DNA of 64,000 bases from Perlabentimonas sp041656735 (GTDB lineage Bacteria; Bacteroidota; Bacteroidia; Bacteroidales; Tenuifilaceae), in the NCBI GenBank assembly GCA_041656735.1, contig JBBACY010000014.1:1-64000 (forward strand), in the 5' to 3' direction. Below are positions 8,146 through 16,827 of the stretch, piece after piece. The position numbers were made by a program, and so were the translations under genes. The notes beneath the pieces are model-generated. The model was not told where the DNA came from. It did not search any database and was given only the letters and a program-made list of their open reading frames with translations. How positions within the stretch are numbered: the stretch's first letter is position 1; each line of letters starts with the position of its first letter.

Positions 8146-8363
8146 TGATAAACAATAAGAAATTTATTAAAGGAAAATTTTCATGGCAGGAAGGATACGG
8201 AGCGTTTTCTTATGCTCACTCACAAATTGAGCAAATTTATAATTACATCCTTAATCAAAAACAGCATCATCACAAAAGAACCTTTAAAGAGGAGTATCTG
8301 GGTTTTCTTGAAAAATACCAGTTAGAATATGATGAAAAGTATTTGTTTGAATGGATCGGGTAA
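8146..8363 (+). pseudogene. C-terminal remnant of an IS200/RAYT-type Y1 transposase
   Basis: Only the last 70 or so residues of the family are present: KKFIKGKFSWQEGYGAFSYA, then HHHKRTFKEEYLGFLEKY and the ending DEKYLFEWIG, which is the standard C-terminus of Bacteroidota single-strand (HUH/Y1) transposases. The HUH motif and the rest of the N-terminal domain are missing. The reading frame continues upstream to 8010 only through the REPIN-like hairpin, giving nonsense peptide, so the start at 8010 is an artefact. It was probably left by deletion of a full element. Confidence 0.85.
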
Positions 8364-8365
8364 TA

Positions 8366-9667
8366 TCACCCTCCAAACTTCACCACAAACCTCGTTAGCT
8401 CATCCTCATAGGTGCGCAGCGAGAAACTGCAATTGTGCTGTGTAAGCACCTCTCGAATAAAGAGCAAACCTAGCCCCTGCCCCATTGGTTTGCTCGAAAA
8501 GAACGGGTTGAACAATTTACTTTCAATCTCCTTGCTAATCCCTTTCCCATTATCTGCAATTTCGAGTGTTTGGCGTTGAGCGTTGGTTGTTATGGTTATC
8601 TCCCCATTGTTCTCAATGCTTTCGACCGAGTTTTTAATTATATTCAGTAATACTTGCTCAAAGAGTGATGCATCTAGCTGAAGCAAGGGAAACTCATCAT
8701 CGGCAATAAAAGTGAGCTTAATATTCCTTTTTAGGCACATCACCTCCATAAATCGTGTCATAGATTTAATGAGCTCATTCAGATTTACAAGAGAAAGAAC
8801 CGCTTTGGGAATTTTTACCACATCGGCAAAGTTGGTAATAAACTCACTCATACTGCATGACCTATCAATGCAAACCTGCATGGCTTCGCGCATATCGTGG
8901 GTATCAGCAACAGTTTTAAGCCCTTCCTGAACGGTATCTAAAGTTGAAGTAATGCCAGCTGTGGTGTTGTTTACTTCATGCGAGATCATACGAATAACTT
9001 TTTCGTAGGCTTTCTTTTCTGCACGACGAACCTCATCGGTTAAACTTTCGATAAGATAGAAAGAGCGTGGGAAACCACGGTCGATAAACGACTCCAGTGT
9101 GCATTTATACACCGTGCCATCGTTCAGGCTTAGGGTGCGTGTTTTGTGCATGGGGATGGTTGATAAATCAATTAGCAATTTATCCTTGAGTTCCGAGAGT
9201 TGTTTCCCTTTCACAGCATCAAAATCATCAATACCCATAATCCTAAAAGCCGACGGATTAAGTTCCGTTATCCGGTTATCGTAATCTAAAACAATAACGC
9301 CCATGGGCGATGCGTGGATAAGTAAATCTAAAAACTGGTTCTGCTCGCGAAGCCTCAACCGCTCGTTTTTTAGCTGCTCCATCATTTTATTAAAAATAGC
9401 AACCACTTTGTCGGCCTCGTATTGCCCAACTTTTCGCAGGCGTGAACTGAAATCCTGCTCGCGCAGCAAATCCATACCGCTACCAATATTGTGTAAGGGA
9501 CGTACCACTTTTTGATAAAATACGATGAGGTAAACCAAGGTAACAATTACAAGAAGGATTGCAGCGATGGTTCTCCACGAGAGAGTTTGAATGCCTTCGT
9601 AAAACACGAAACCAAAAACTGCCAATAGTAACAGGGCCAAAATATAGAAGTATCCGCGTAGTTTCAT
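8366..9667 (-). CDS. NtrY-like sensor histidine kinase
   Basis: 433 aa from the ATG at 9667, which follows the regulator's TGA by one base and begins right before the first membrane segment; upstream in-frame starts would overlap the regulator gene. Two membrane segments (about 7-45) flank almost no periplasmic part, so it likely senses a membrane or cytoplasmic signal. A HAMP-like linker (VRPLHNI), a PAS domain (ASPMGVIVLDYDNRITELNP), an H box ISHEVNN with the phosphorylated His, N box NIIKNSVESI and G boxes ADNGKGI and GQGLGL follow. It is the partner of the regulator at 9669 and closes the efflux operon. The ligand is unknown. Confidence 0.93.
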   Translation of the reverse strand: MKLRGYFYILALLLLAVFGFVFYEGIQTLSWRTIAAILLVIVTLVYLIVFYQKVVRPLHNIGSGMDLLREQDFSSRLRKVGQYEADKVVAIFNKMMEQLKNERLRLREQNQFLDLLIHASPMGVIVLDYDNRITELNPSAFRIMGIDDFDAVKGKQLSELKDKLLIDLSTIPMHKTRTLSLNDGTVYKCTLESFIDRGFPRSFYLIESLTDEVRRAEKKAYEKVIRMISHEVNNTTAGITSTLDTVQEGLKTVADTHDMREAMQVCIDRSCSMSEFITNFADVVKIPKAVLSLVNLNELIKSMTRFMEVMCLKRNIKLTFIADDEFPLLQLDASLFEQVLLNIIKNSVESIENNGEITITTNAQRQTLEIADNGKGISKEIESKLFNPFFSSKPMGQGLGLLFIREVLTQHNCSFSLRTYEDELTRFVVKFGG

Positions 9668-9668
9668 A

Positions 9669-11021
9669 TCAAATACCATATTTTTCCATTCGTCGGTAAA
9701 GTGCACCCCGACTAATACCAAGCGATTTTGCAACATTGGACATATTGCCATTATGCTGCTCAATGGCCTGCCGAATAGATTTTGCTTCTATCTCTTCTAA
9801 AGTTAATCCTGATGGGATAATATCGTTACTTACTACTTGACCGGTTTCAATTTGCGCCTGAATATCATTGGCGTCAATCAGGCTTTTGCCACTTACCAGG
9901 ATGGTTCGGTCAATCAGGTTCTTTAATTCGCGAATATTACCCAGGAATGGGAGTTGCTCTAGTAACTGCAACGCCGAGGAGGTGAATTTCACTTTGGGTA
10001 ATCGGTTTTGAACTGTTTGTTTTTGAGCAAAGAAGTTAGCCAGCAATGGAATATCCTCTTTCCGTTCGCGCAGAGCGGGAAGATGAATTTGAATAAGGTT
10101 TACGCGATAGAACAAATCTTCTCTAAACGTTTTTTCCTGAACCATAACGGGCAAATTGGCATTGGTAGCGCTCACCACGCGCACATCCACCTTACGGGGG
10201 CGACTGTCGCCCAGCACTTCGAATGTTTGGTCTTGCAAAACGCGTAGCAGCTTCACCTGACACGCTAAATCTAGCTCGCCAATCTCATCAAGAAAAATTG
10301 TTCCCTTGTCGGCCATTTCAAATCGCCCAATCCTGTCGCTATAAGCATCGGTAAAGGCACCCTTGCGATGTCCAAACATCTCACTCTCGAAAAGGCTTTG
10401 CGAAACGCCGCCAAGATTTACTTTTACAAACTGCTGCGCCTTTCGGCTGCTATTCAAATGAAGAGCCTCGGCTATTAGCTCCTTTCCTGTACCACTTTCG
10501 CCCGTAATTAGCACTGGTGCATTGGTATTGGCAATTCGAGCCACCGTAGAGAGCACATTCATAAGCTCTTTCGATTGGCCAATGATAGCACCAAAATTAT
10601 ATTTCTCGTCCAGCTCTTTTCGGGTTTCGGGTATTGTAATCTGCCTGTTTTCTGAGGATAAATCTAGTGCAGTGGCCACCGATTTCAGTAGCTGACGATT
10701 ATCCCAAGGCTTAGTAATAAAGTCGAAGGCACCTGCTTGCATACCTTTTACGGCCAATTCGATGGAGCCCCAAGCGGTGATAAGAATAACAGGTACTGCT
10801 GGGCATAAAACGCCCATCTTGGCTAACAACTCCAGGCCTTCGTCGCCTTTGGTGGCAAGCGAGAAGTTCATATCCATGAGCATTAATTGGGGTTTGGTTT
10901 TACGCACAAACGCCAACGCAGCATCGGGCGATGATACTGTTTCCACATCATAATCTGCACGTTTCAATAAAAACGAGAGCGAGGAACGTACAGAGGCATC
11001 ATCATCAATAATTAGTATCAT
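9669..11021 (-). CDS. NtrC-family sigma-54-dependent response regulator
   Basis: 450 aa. Receiver domain 1-120 with phosphorylation site D50 (LMLMDMNF). AAA+ domain with Walker A GESGTGKE (174-181), Walker B TIFLDE (241-246) and an R-finger region. C-terminal Fis-type helix-turn-helix (MSNVAKSLGISRGALYRRM). The sigma-54-contact loop reads GAFTDA (221-226) rather than the classical GAFTGA. It should bind the palindromic TAAAGTGTCCA sites at 18154-18199 and activate the -24/-12 promoter at 18101, so the operon would be self-activated by its own two-component system. The kinase gene follows with one base between. Confidence 0.95.
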   Translation of the reverse strand: MILIIDDDASVRSSLSFLLKRADYDVETVSSPDAALAFVRKTKPQLMLMDMNFSLATKGDEGLELLAKMGVLCPAVPVILITAWGSIELAVKGMQAGAFDFITKPWDNRQLLKSVATALDLSSENRQITIPETRKELDEKYNFGAIIGQSKELMNVLSTVARIANTNAPVLITGESGTGKELIAEALHLNSSRKAQQFVKVNLGGVSQSLFESEMFGHRKGAFTDAYSDRIGRFEMADKGTIFLDEIGELDLACQVKLLRVLQDQTFEVLGDSRPRKVDVRVVSATNANLPVMVQEKTFREDLFYRVNLIQIHLPALRERKEDIPLLANFFAQKQTVQNRLPKVKFTSSALQLLEQLPFLGNIRELKNLIDRTILVSGKSLIDANDIQAQIETGQVVSNDIIPSGLTLEEIEAKSIRQAIEQHNGNMSNVAKSLGISRGALYRRMEKYGI

Positions 11022-11038
11022 ATATTTTAGTAGTATAA

Positions 11039-11150
11039 GAGACGCCCCGTGGGACGTCTTTACATTGAGACGCCCCAGGGGACGTCTTTACATTGAGACG
11101 CCCCGGGGGCGTCTGTTTTTGTAGCACGGAGACGCCCCATGGGACGTCTG
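11039..11150. repeat. REP array, four copies (GACGCCCC-GGGACGTC type)
   Basis: Four near-palindromic units: 11041-11058, 11069-11086, 11097-11113 and 11131-11148, each GACGCCCC-n-GGGACGTC or close to it, spaced by TTTACATTGA-like linkers. The array lies between the REP-associated transposase and the regulator gene, in the middle of the operon. Confidence 0.9.
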
Positions 11151-11157
11151 TACTACA

Positions 11158-11721
11158 TTATTTTTTATCAGATTCCCATTTTGCGATATTGTTTTCGATG
11201 TATTGCGCAATACGATTGTATTCGTCCTGATTGCGTATAATGCGGTCGTGAAAACGTGTCTGCCATGCAAATTCGATGTCGTGGGTTCGTGCAAATTTTG
11301 TGGTTGCGGATTTTATGCCGCCCACAATATGTGATAATCTGCCGCATTGATTGGCAATTGTTTTCATGTCATCTAATGAGGCGCGGCATGCCACGTCTTT
11401 ACATGCCTCTTGAGACGCCCCGTGGGACGACTGTACGGCAGGTGGTACGGCAGGAGATACGGAGATGATGGTATGGAAATGATTTGGCATTACTACAAAC
11501 AATGGTATTTCAGCATCTTTATGCGTATGTGCCTGTTCTATACTATTGACTAAATATTGCCCCACAACGGAGTATTGCATTTTGCCATTTTCTATTTTAC
11601 CAAAATAGTGTTTCATATCGTCAGTACAAACGGTAATAAAATATAACCCGCCGTTATATTCGTGCCAGCTGGCTCGTGCTGTTTGTATGCGATAACGGTT
11701 GCGGAATTTCTTAGTTTCCAT
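11158..11721 (-). CDS. REP-associated tyrosine transposase (RAYT)
   Basis: 187 aa from the ATG at 11721; the preferred start gives METKKFRNRYR, the usual RAYT beginning, whereas an upstream ATG at 11790 adds 23 unrelated residues. The metal-binding HUH motif is VVMPNHFH and the catalytic Tyr lies near the C-terminus in NRIAQYIENN, after FAWQTRFHDRIIRNQDEY. RAYTs nick single-stranded DNA at REP hairpins and are thought to spread them; REP arrays lie on both sides and one pair sits inside this gene. It has been inserted into the efflux operon between the TolC gene and the regulator and does not belong to the operon's function. Confidence 0.92.
   Translation of the reverse strand: METKKFRNRYRIQTARASWHEYNGGLYFITVCTDDMKHYFGKIENGKMQYSVVGQYLVNSIEQAHTHKDAEIPLFVVMPNHFHTIISVSPAVPPAVQSSHGASQEACKDVACRASLDDMKTIANQCGRLSHIVGGIKSATTKFARTHDIEFAWQTRFHDRIIRNQDEYNRIAQYIENNIAKWESDKK
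11379..11431. repeat. REP pair inside the RAYT coding sequence
   Basis: GACGCCCCGTGGGACGAC (11414-11431) is a nearly intact REP, and GAGGCGCGGCATGCCACGTC (about 11379-11398) is a decayed one, separated by a TTTACAT linker as in the flanking arrays. Both are read in frame, adding about 20 residues between the HUH motif and the catalytic tyrosine. Confidence 0.75.
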
Positions 11722-11839
11722 GGGTTCAGCATTTCGTACCACAGTGTTTTTTGGTTCGTAGGCGGCAACGCAGCATTGGTACGTTAGCAAATTTAATCAT
11801 TAATTTCGAACTGTTAATAATTTGTGATTTATAAAACGT

Positions 11840-11917
11840 AGGACGCCCCTTGGGCATTAAGGTTTTGAGACGCGCCTTGGGCATTAATGTTTTGAGACGC
11901 CCCTTGGGACGTCTCTA
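11840..11917. repeat. REP array, three copies
   Basis: Three units (GGACGCCCCTTGGGCATT, GAGACGCGCCTTGGGCATT, GAGACGCCCCTTGGGACGTC) lie between the TolC-type gene and the RAYT. The first two have lost their 3' half, GGGACGTC having become GGGCATT. Confidence 0.8.
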
Positions 11918-11923
11918 CAACGG

Positions 11924-13399
11924 TTACCTGTTTATCAATGATTCAAATTCGGCATCAATATTCGTTTGCTTGCTAAAATCGTACAATGTTAGGCTGCGAA
12001 TTTGGTACATATAGTACCAGTAGAGATGCATCTCGGATACAAATTTACCACGCGCATTGTCTTTTGAGAGTTGGGCATCATTTAAATCCAGCGTATTTAT
12101 TTTGCCAATCATAAACGATTCTACTGAGGTACTGTATCTCCTTTGTGCTATCTCATCGGCTTCTTTTGCTATGCTAAATTGCTCAGCCTGATTGTTGTAT
12201 TGCTCCACCAACAAGAAAATATTCTGATTAAAATCCATCTGTTCCTGTTTCAACCGCAGTGATACAACTTCCCTATTTGATTGGGCTACTTTTACTCGGC
12301 CCTTTCGCTTACCCCAATCCAGAATGGGTATTTTAAGGCCAAACTGTACCACTTGGTAATCCATCAAATCGCGATAAGTGTCTTTAAATCTTTGGTCCTG
12401 TCCAGTGTAACCCACAGAAGCATACAGGTTTATTTGACGCTGGTCCCCTTTAGCCCGTGCTACCTCGAAATCGGCCTCCAGCTGGCGGCGGCGAATATTT
12501 TGTGCAAACGGATTATTGTCTTGTGCTTTCGTTAGCACATCATTGTAAGCAATGTTGGGGTATTCCGTCATTTCGGGAATGACTGCATCAATGGTATCGC
12601 TTTCACTTAATCCTAAAAAGGAACGCAGTTGAAACATGGCAGCATTCAGGCCCGATTGCTCTTTTGTAACGCTTGAAGTTGCTTTTAAAACAGAAAGTTT
12701 AAGCTGCAATAGCTCATTTTCAGATATCTGTCCCATTCCTCGTCGTGCTTGAGCAATATCGTAAATGCGGTCAGCATTTTTCTTGTTTTGGTTTGCAATG
12801 TTCAGGTTTTCCTTTGCCAGCAACAGCTGAAAGTAATAGGTAATTGTTCGCAGGGTAACCCTCTCTACATCTTCTAAATAAGCAGCCTTTGCCTCGTTGT
12901 AGCGTATGGGCTCAATGCGCTGTTGCCATTTTATATTATTTACCCCAAAAATGGGCTGCGAGAGGGTTACCCCAAAAGGTACACTCATATAGTATTTATT
13001 GGCACCGCTGGTGTTCAACGGGTCGATAAACTGTAGCGATGAATTAACTGATAGTTTACCTCCTGTGAACCCAATATTCTGGTCGATAGAAATATCGCCC
13101 ATCATTTGCAAGGAGTTGTTGCGCACGTACTTATATGTACCGTCTTCGCTCTGATACAGGTTATAACTCCTGCTATAATCGGGCAGTACCGCATTGAAAT
13201 TTACTTCGGGAAGCAGCTCGGCCTGATAGGTACGGTATTCCCAATACGAGGTTTTTAGCTCGTTGAGCGCCACGGCAGCATCCACCGATTGTAGACGAGC
13301 CATTTCTATGGCCTGGGGAAGCGTGAGCGTTTGTTGTGCCGACGCAGTCGTTGCCAAAGTGAGGATAAATAAGAAGTGTAAAAAAAGTGATTTATTCAT
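11924..13399 (-). CDS. TolC-type outer membrane efflux channel
   Basis: 491 aa with a signal peptide (MNKSLFLHFLFILTLATTASA). The two halves share the coiled-coil repeat of the outer membrane efflux protein family (LPQAIEMARLQSV at the start; LTKAQDNNPFA in the second half; QFGLKIPILDWGKRKGRV as the typical strand-turn motif). It forms the trimeric exit duct of a tripartite exporter, working with the adaptor at 16828 and the ABC subunits at 13477-16811. The gene starts 78 nt behind the second permease. Confidence 0.93.
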   Translation of the reverse strand: MNKSLFLHFLFILTLATTASAQQTLTLPQAIEMARLQSVDAAVALNELKTSYWEYRTYQAELLPEVNFNAVLPDYSRSYNLYQSEDGTYKYVRNNSLQMMGDISIDQNIGFTGGKLSVNSSLQFIDPLNTSGANKYYMSVPFGVTLSQPIFGVNNIKWQQRIEPIRYNEAKAAYLEDVERVTLRTITYYFQLLLAKENLNIANQNKKNADRIYDIAQARRGMGQISENELLQLKLSVLKATSSVTKEQSGLNAAMFQLRSFLGLSESDTIDAVIPEMTEYPNIAYNDVLTKAQDNNPFAQNIRRRQLEADFEVARAKGDQRQINLYASVGYTGQDQRFKDTYRDLMDYQVVQFGLKIPILDWGKRKGRVKVAQSNREVVSLRLKQEQMDFNQNIFLLVEQYNNQAEQFSIAKEADEIAQRRYSTSVESFMIGKINTLDLNDAQLSKDNARGKFVSEMHLYWYYMYQIRSLTLYDFSKQTNIDAEFESLINR

Positions 13400-13476
13400 T
13401 GTTTGTTTTGTTTAATAGGTGTTGGCTTTTGGCTTTTGGCTGTTAGCTTTACCACGCTCGTGCACTTTTACAAAGA

Positions 13477-14670
13477 CTACTCGTCTCTTAACGCATCAAC
13501 GGGGTGAGTTTTAGATGCTCGGTGGGCGGGAATCCATGCGCTTAATCCTACGATGAGGGCTAATAAAACATACGTTATACAGCTGGTAATAAGAAAGCGC
13601 AGCCATTTATTGTCGGTGATATAGCCGCTGTCTGTCACTTGCTGGCCCAAGGTTTGAATCAGATCTGCCTGTAAGACCCCTATATTGATAAAAAGTGCAG
13701 GAATTGCCGCCAACGTAAGAATCAATATGGCTTCGGTGATATACTGATTTTGAATTTGTCGATGACTACTACCCAACGCCAATCGCAACCCGATTTCGCT
13801 TCGTCGTGTTTGATTACGAAACCAAAACGTACCAATAACGCCCAGAGCAATATTTAAAAGGAAGAAAATCATTATCCCATTTCTCAGTCGAATATCCTTA
13901 GTTATTCCCTCTGCAAATTCCTGTTCACGCTGTATATCGCCATAAGGCTTTATATCGGCAGTTACATCGTGTTTAAATTGTTCTATGGAAAAATTATCGC
14001 CCGTACGAATGGATATTTCTGGTGATGACATCGACATTTTGGCGATTTTATTTGGATAGAAAATTACATTGCCAGGCTGGTAATAAGCGTAACGTTTCTG
14101 GTTTTCGATAATATCGGTAATGCGGTACGGATTTTTTCCTAAAAAAACAGTTTTACCAATGGCACCTTCTTTGCCAAACAACGAAGTTGCTAAGTTTTGA
14201 GAAACAACTACCGTATTGAAATCAGAAAAATCTAATCGAGCCAATTTTTCGGTATTAACAGAACGTACCTTAAATACATTAAAATAGCCGTTTGAGGCTA
14301 TCCCTTTATACTGAGCATGATAACTGTCTGCGGTTGAGTCGCTTTGTATTGTTCCGCCGTTATATGAACCGCTGAAAGGCGAAACACTCCAAGACGATGT
14401 TACAAAAATATGCTGCACACCCTGAAAGTGTTTGATTTTATTATAAAAACGGTCGAAATCTGCGCGAGTACTGTCATTTACATTATTTCCGTATGTTACC
14501 TGAAAGGTATTCGATATATCGTATCCGTTGGGAATCATCCTATTGTGAGCCATTACAAAAGAATAATCTACAATATACCATGCAAGCACAAAAACGATTA
14601 ATAATTCACTTAAAATCCATCCATTACGACGGCGTTGTGTCCAAATTTGTTTTAATATATGGCGTATCAT
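13477..14670 (-). CDS. MacB/FtsX-type ABC transporter permease (second)
   Basis: 397 aa. One N-terminal membrane helix (WILSELLIVFVLAWYIV), a periplasmic domain of about 230 residues, then three C-terminal helices and the MacB/FtsX ending QTRRSEIGLRLALGSSHRQI...IPAHRASKTHPVDALRDE. Proteins of this type do not carry substrate through the membrane but drive an outer channel by mechanotransmission. It pairs with the permease at 14683, 12 nt upstream, so the transporter is probably a heterodimer with one shared ATPase. Confidence 0.93.
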   Translation of the reverse strand: MIRHILKQIWTQRRRNGWILSELLIVFVLAWYIVDYSFVMAHNRMIPNGYDISNTFQVTYGNNVNDSTRADFDRFYNKIKHFQGVQHIFVTSSWSVSPFSGSYNGGTIQSDSTADSYHAQYKGIASNGYFNVFKVRSVNTEKLARLDFSDFNTVVVSQNLATSLFGKEGAIGKTVFLGKNPYRITDIIENQKRYAYYQPGNVIFYPNKIAKMSMSSPEISIRTGDNFSIEQFKHDVTADIKPYGDIQREQEFAEGITKDIRLRNGIMIFFLLNIALGVIGTFWFRNQTRRSEIGLRLALGSSHRQIQNQYITEAILILTLAAIPALFINIGVLQADLIQTLGQQVTDSGYITDNKWLRFLITSCITYVLLALIVGLSAWIPAHRASKTHPVDALRDE

Positions 14671-14682
14671 TATAGTATCTTT

Positions 14683-15999
14683 TTAGTTTGAATAGTTTTC
14701 GTTTAACGAATCGGTTATTTTCATTCTTGTAAACCGATAAGCCGGAATAATAGCTGATAAAATGTTGATGACCATAGCACCCATTATTGTCCAAAAGAAA
14801 ACCGTAAAATTGATAAGCATACCTGGAGTTACGCCAAAGGCATTACTGGTAATAACCTGTGTGTCTGACGATAGAAGTGTAAACCCTTCGAGGAACATAT
14901 CACTGAAAACTGAAACCAGCAAATATGAAACTAACAATCCCACAGCCGCTCCCATCAGCGTAAGTATAAAGTTTTCGATAAGAACTTGATTTAATAAGGT
15001 TCTGCTAGGCGCACCAAAGGCTTTACGTACACCCATTTCGGCCAAGCGTTTTTCCATACGACCACTGTTCAATCCTGATAAATTAATGGCAGGAACTAAC
15101 AGAAAAACAAGTAAAACGACAGCAAATTTTAGTAGCATATCATTAATTTTCAATGGTCTATTCCCCATGCGGAAAGATTTCGCCAATACCTTGTCGGGTT
15201 GTCCCAGTAAATCTATATTCTGTGTAAGATTAGCGGTGTAACGTTGCATATTGGTATCGATTTCATCGGAAACCTTTTTGGCGTCGCGAGAGTTTTTTAG
15301 CAAAATGGCAACCGACAGGTAACCCAGAATATCATCTTCGGCAAATGTTTGGGTATGGTCTTTATGAAGTGTGTAAGGGAGCCAGATATGCGCAAAAGAT
15401 TCCGACAACAAGTAGGAAGCATCTTTAACTACACCGCTTACCCGATACTCTTTGCCATTCATCATAAAATGATTCCCAACAGCTTGACCATCGGGGAAAA
15501 GGAAAAGTGAAAGGCTCTCGGTGATTACGGCAGAGGGAATGGCTGAATCAAAATCTTCCTGCGAAAAAGGCTTTCCCTGTAAAAAACGAAATTGATATAC
15601 TTTCCAGTAGTTATGGTCGGAATATTTTACATACACCGATTTAGTACCACTGCCCCCCACAGCATGTATTCTATTGCTTTCCTTATAAGTAAACAATGTT
15701 GCCGTTACCGCCGCTGGCGTTTGAAGATTATAGAAACAACTTTTTACTGTTTGCAACGATAAAAATGAGCTTGCGTTGGAACCGTCGGTTGTATCTTTGG
15801 GTGTTACTTGCGCAGACCTCACAAATAATAACTTGTTACGTTCCAACTCGGGATAGATATTTCCCGTTTTCAGGTAAAGGAAGATAGCCATTACCATTAC
15901 CATCGAAATTCCCAAAGCCGTTCCGGCAATATAGATACCACTGAAAAGCTTGTTTTGCTTTATCAGTTGCCAGGCTTGTTTGAAATATTGTTTTATCAT
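14683..15999 (-). CDS. MacB/FtsX-type ABC transporter permease (first)
   Basis: 438 aa. N-terminal helix (LFSGIYIAGTALGISMVMVM), a large periplasmic MacB-type domain, and three C-terminal helices, with the cytoplasmic coupling loop GRMEKRLAEMGVRKAFGAPSRT. Same family as the neighbouring permease but clearly diverged from it, as expected for a heterodimer. It is separated from the ATPase gene by a REP array of about 120 nt, otherwise unusual in so tight an operon. Confidence 0.93.
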   Translation of the reverse strand: MIKQYFKQAWQLIKQNKLFSGIYIAGTALGISMVMVMAIFLYLKTGNIYPELERNKLLFVRSAQVTPKDTTDGSNASSFLSLQTVKSCFYNLQTPAAVTATLFTYKESNRIHAVGGSGTKSVYVKYSDHNYWKVYQFRFLQGKPFSQEDFDSAIPSAVITESLSLFLFPDGQAVGNHFMMNGKEYRVSGVVKDASYLLSESFAHIWLPYTLHKDHTQTFAEDDILGYLSVAILLKNSRDAKKVSDEIDTNMQRYTANLTQNIDLLGQPDKVLAKSFRMGNRPLKINDMLLKFAVVLLVFLLVPAINLSGLNSGRMEKRLAEMGVRKAFGAPSRTLLNQVLIENFILTLMGAAVGLLVSYLLVSVFSDMFLEGFTLLSSDTQVITSNAFGVTPGMLINFTVFFWTIMGAMVINILSAIIPAYRFTRMKITDSLNENYSN

Positions 16000-16018
16000 T
16001 TTGTTGTTGTTTTAGATA

Positions 16019-16135
16019 AACGCCCTCTACGTTGGGCGCACTGTGGGACGTTTTTATATTGGACGTACTGTGGGACGTTTTTATATTGGACACCCGTGGG
16101 ACGTTTTTACATTGGACGCCCCGTGGGACGTCTCT
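16019..16135. repeat. REP array, four copies, between ATPase and permease genes
   Basis: Four units of the same family as at 11039, mostly with the 3' half GGGACGTT: near 16034, 16061, 16089 and 16114. The last, GGACGCCCCGTGGGACGTC, is nearly intact and ends three bases before the ATPase stop codon at 16137. Confidence 0.85.
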
Positions 16136-16136
16136 A

Positions 16137-16811
16137 CTATGAAATCTGTCTACCATCCAAAAACCGAATGGTGCGACCTGTTTCTTTCGCCATATTCTCA
16201 TCGTGGGTAACCATTACGATGGTGCGGCCATCCTCTTGATTTAGTTTGTGCAATAACTCCATCACCTCAGCGCCCATTTTAGAATCTAAGTTACCCGTAG
16301 GCTCATCGGCAAGTATGATGGACGGGTTACCTACAATTGCACGGGCAATTGCCACACGCTGACATTGACCACCCGACAACTGCGAAGGGAAGTGGCGCAT
16401 ACGGTGCGATAGTCCTACTTTCTTTAGTACCTCTTCGGCTAATTTTCTGCGTTCCGTTGCCGATACCTTGCGGTATAGGAGAGGCAGTTCCACATTATCT
16501 AGCACATTAAGCGAATTGATGAGGTGGAAACTTTGAAATACGAAGCCCAGGTTCTCATTACGGAACTTGGCCAGTTCTTTATCTTTCATAGTTATGGTCT
16601 CTTTGCCATTTAGCATCACTTTGCCAGATGTAGGAGCATCCAACAGTCCCATTACATTGAGCAACGTGGATTTGCCACAGCCCGAAGGTCCCATTACTGC
16701 TACGAACTCCCCTTTTTGTACATTAAGGTTCACATTTTCTAATGCTACGGTCTCTATCTCTTCTGTGCGATAAATTTTATCGACTTGTTTTAGTTGAATC
16801 ATTGGGTTCAT
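16137..16811 (-). CDS. MacB/LolD-type ABC transporter ATPase
   Basis: 224 aa. Walker A GPSGCGKST, signature LSGGQCQRVAIARA, Walker B ILADEPTGNLD and switch MVTHDE are all present, as in the LolD/MacB/FtsE family. It powers the two permeases encoded downstream. The ATG at 16811 is taken as start; a second ATG three codons later is equally possible. It lies 16 nt behind the adaptor gene. Confidence 0.95.
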   Translation of the reverse strand: MNPMIQLKQVDKIYRTEEIETVALENVNLNVQKGEFVAVMGPSGCGKSTLLNVMGLLDAPTSGKVMLNGKETITMKDKELAKFRNENLGFVFQSFHLINSLNVLDNVELPLLYRKVSATERRKLAEEVLKKVGLSHRMRHFPSQLSGGQCQRVAIARAIVGNPSIILADEPTGNLDSKMGAEVMELLHKLNQEDGRTIVMVTHDENMAKETGRTIRFLDGRQIS

Positions 16812-16827
16812 GTTATTGTATGAGTTT

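Noticed and set aside
9668..9763. Upstream starts for the NtrY-like kinase
   Set aside because: They would overlap the regulator gene by about 95 nt and add residues before the first membrane segment with no family match.
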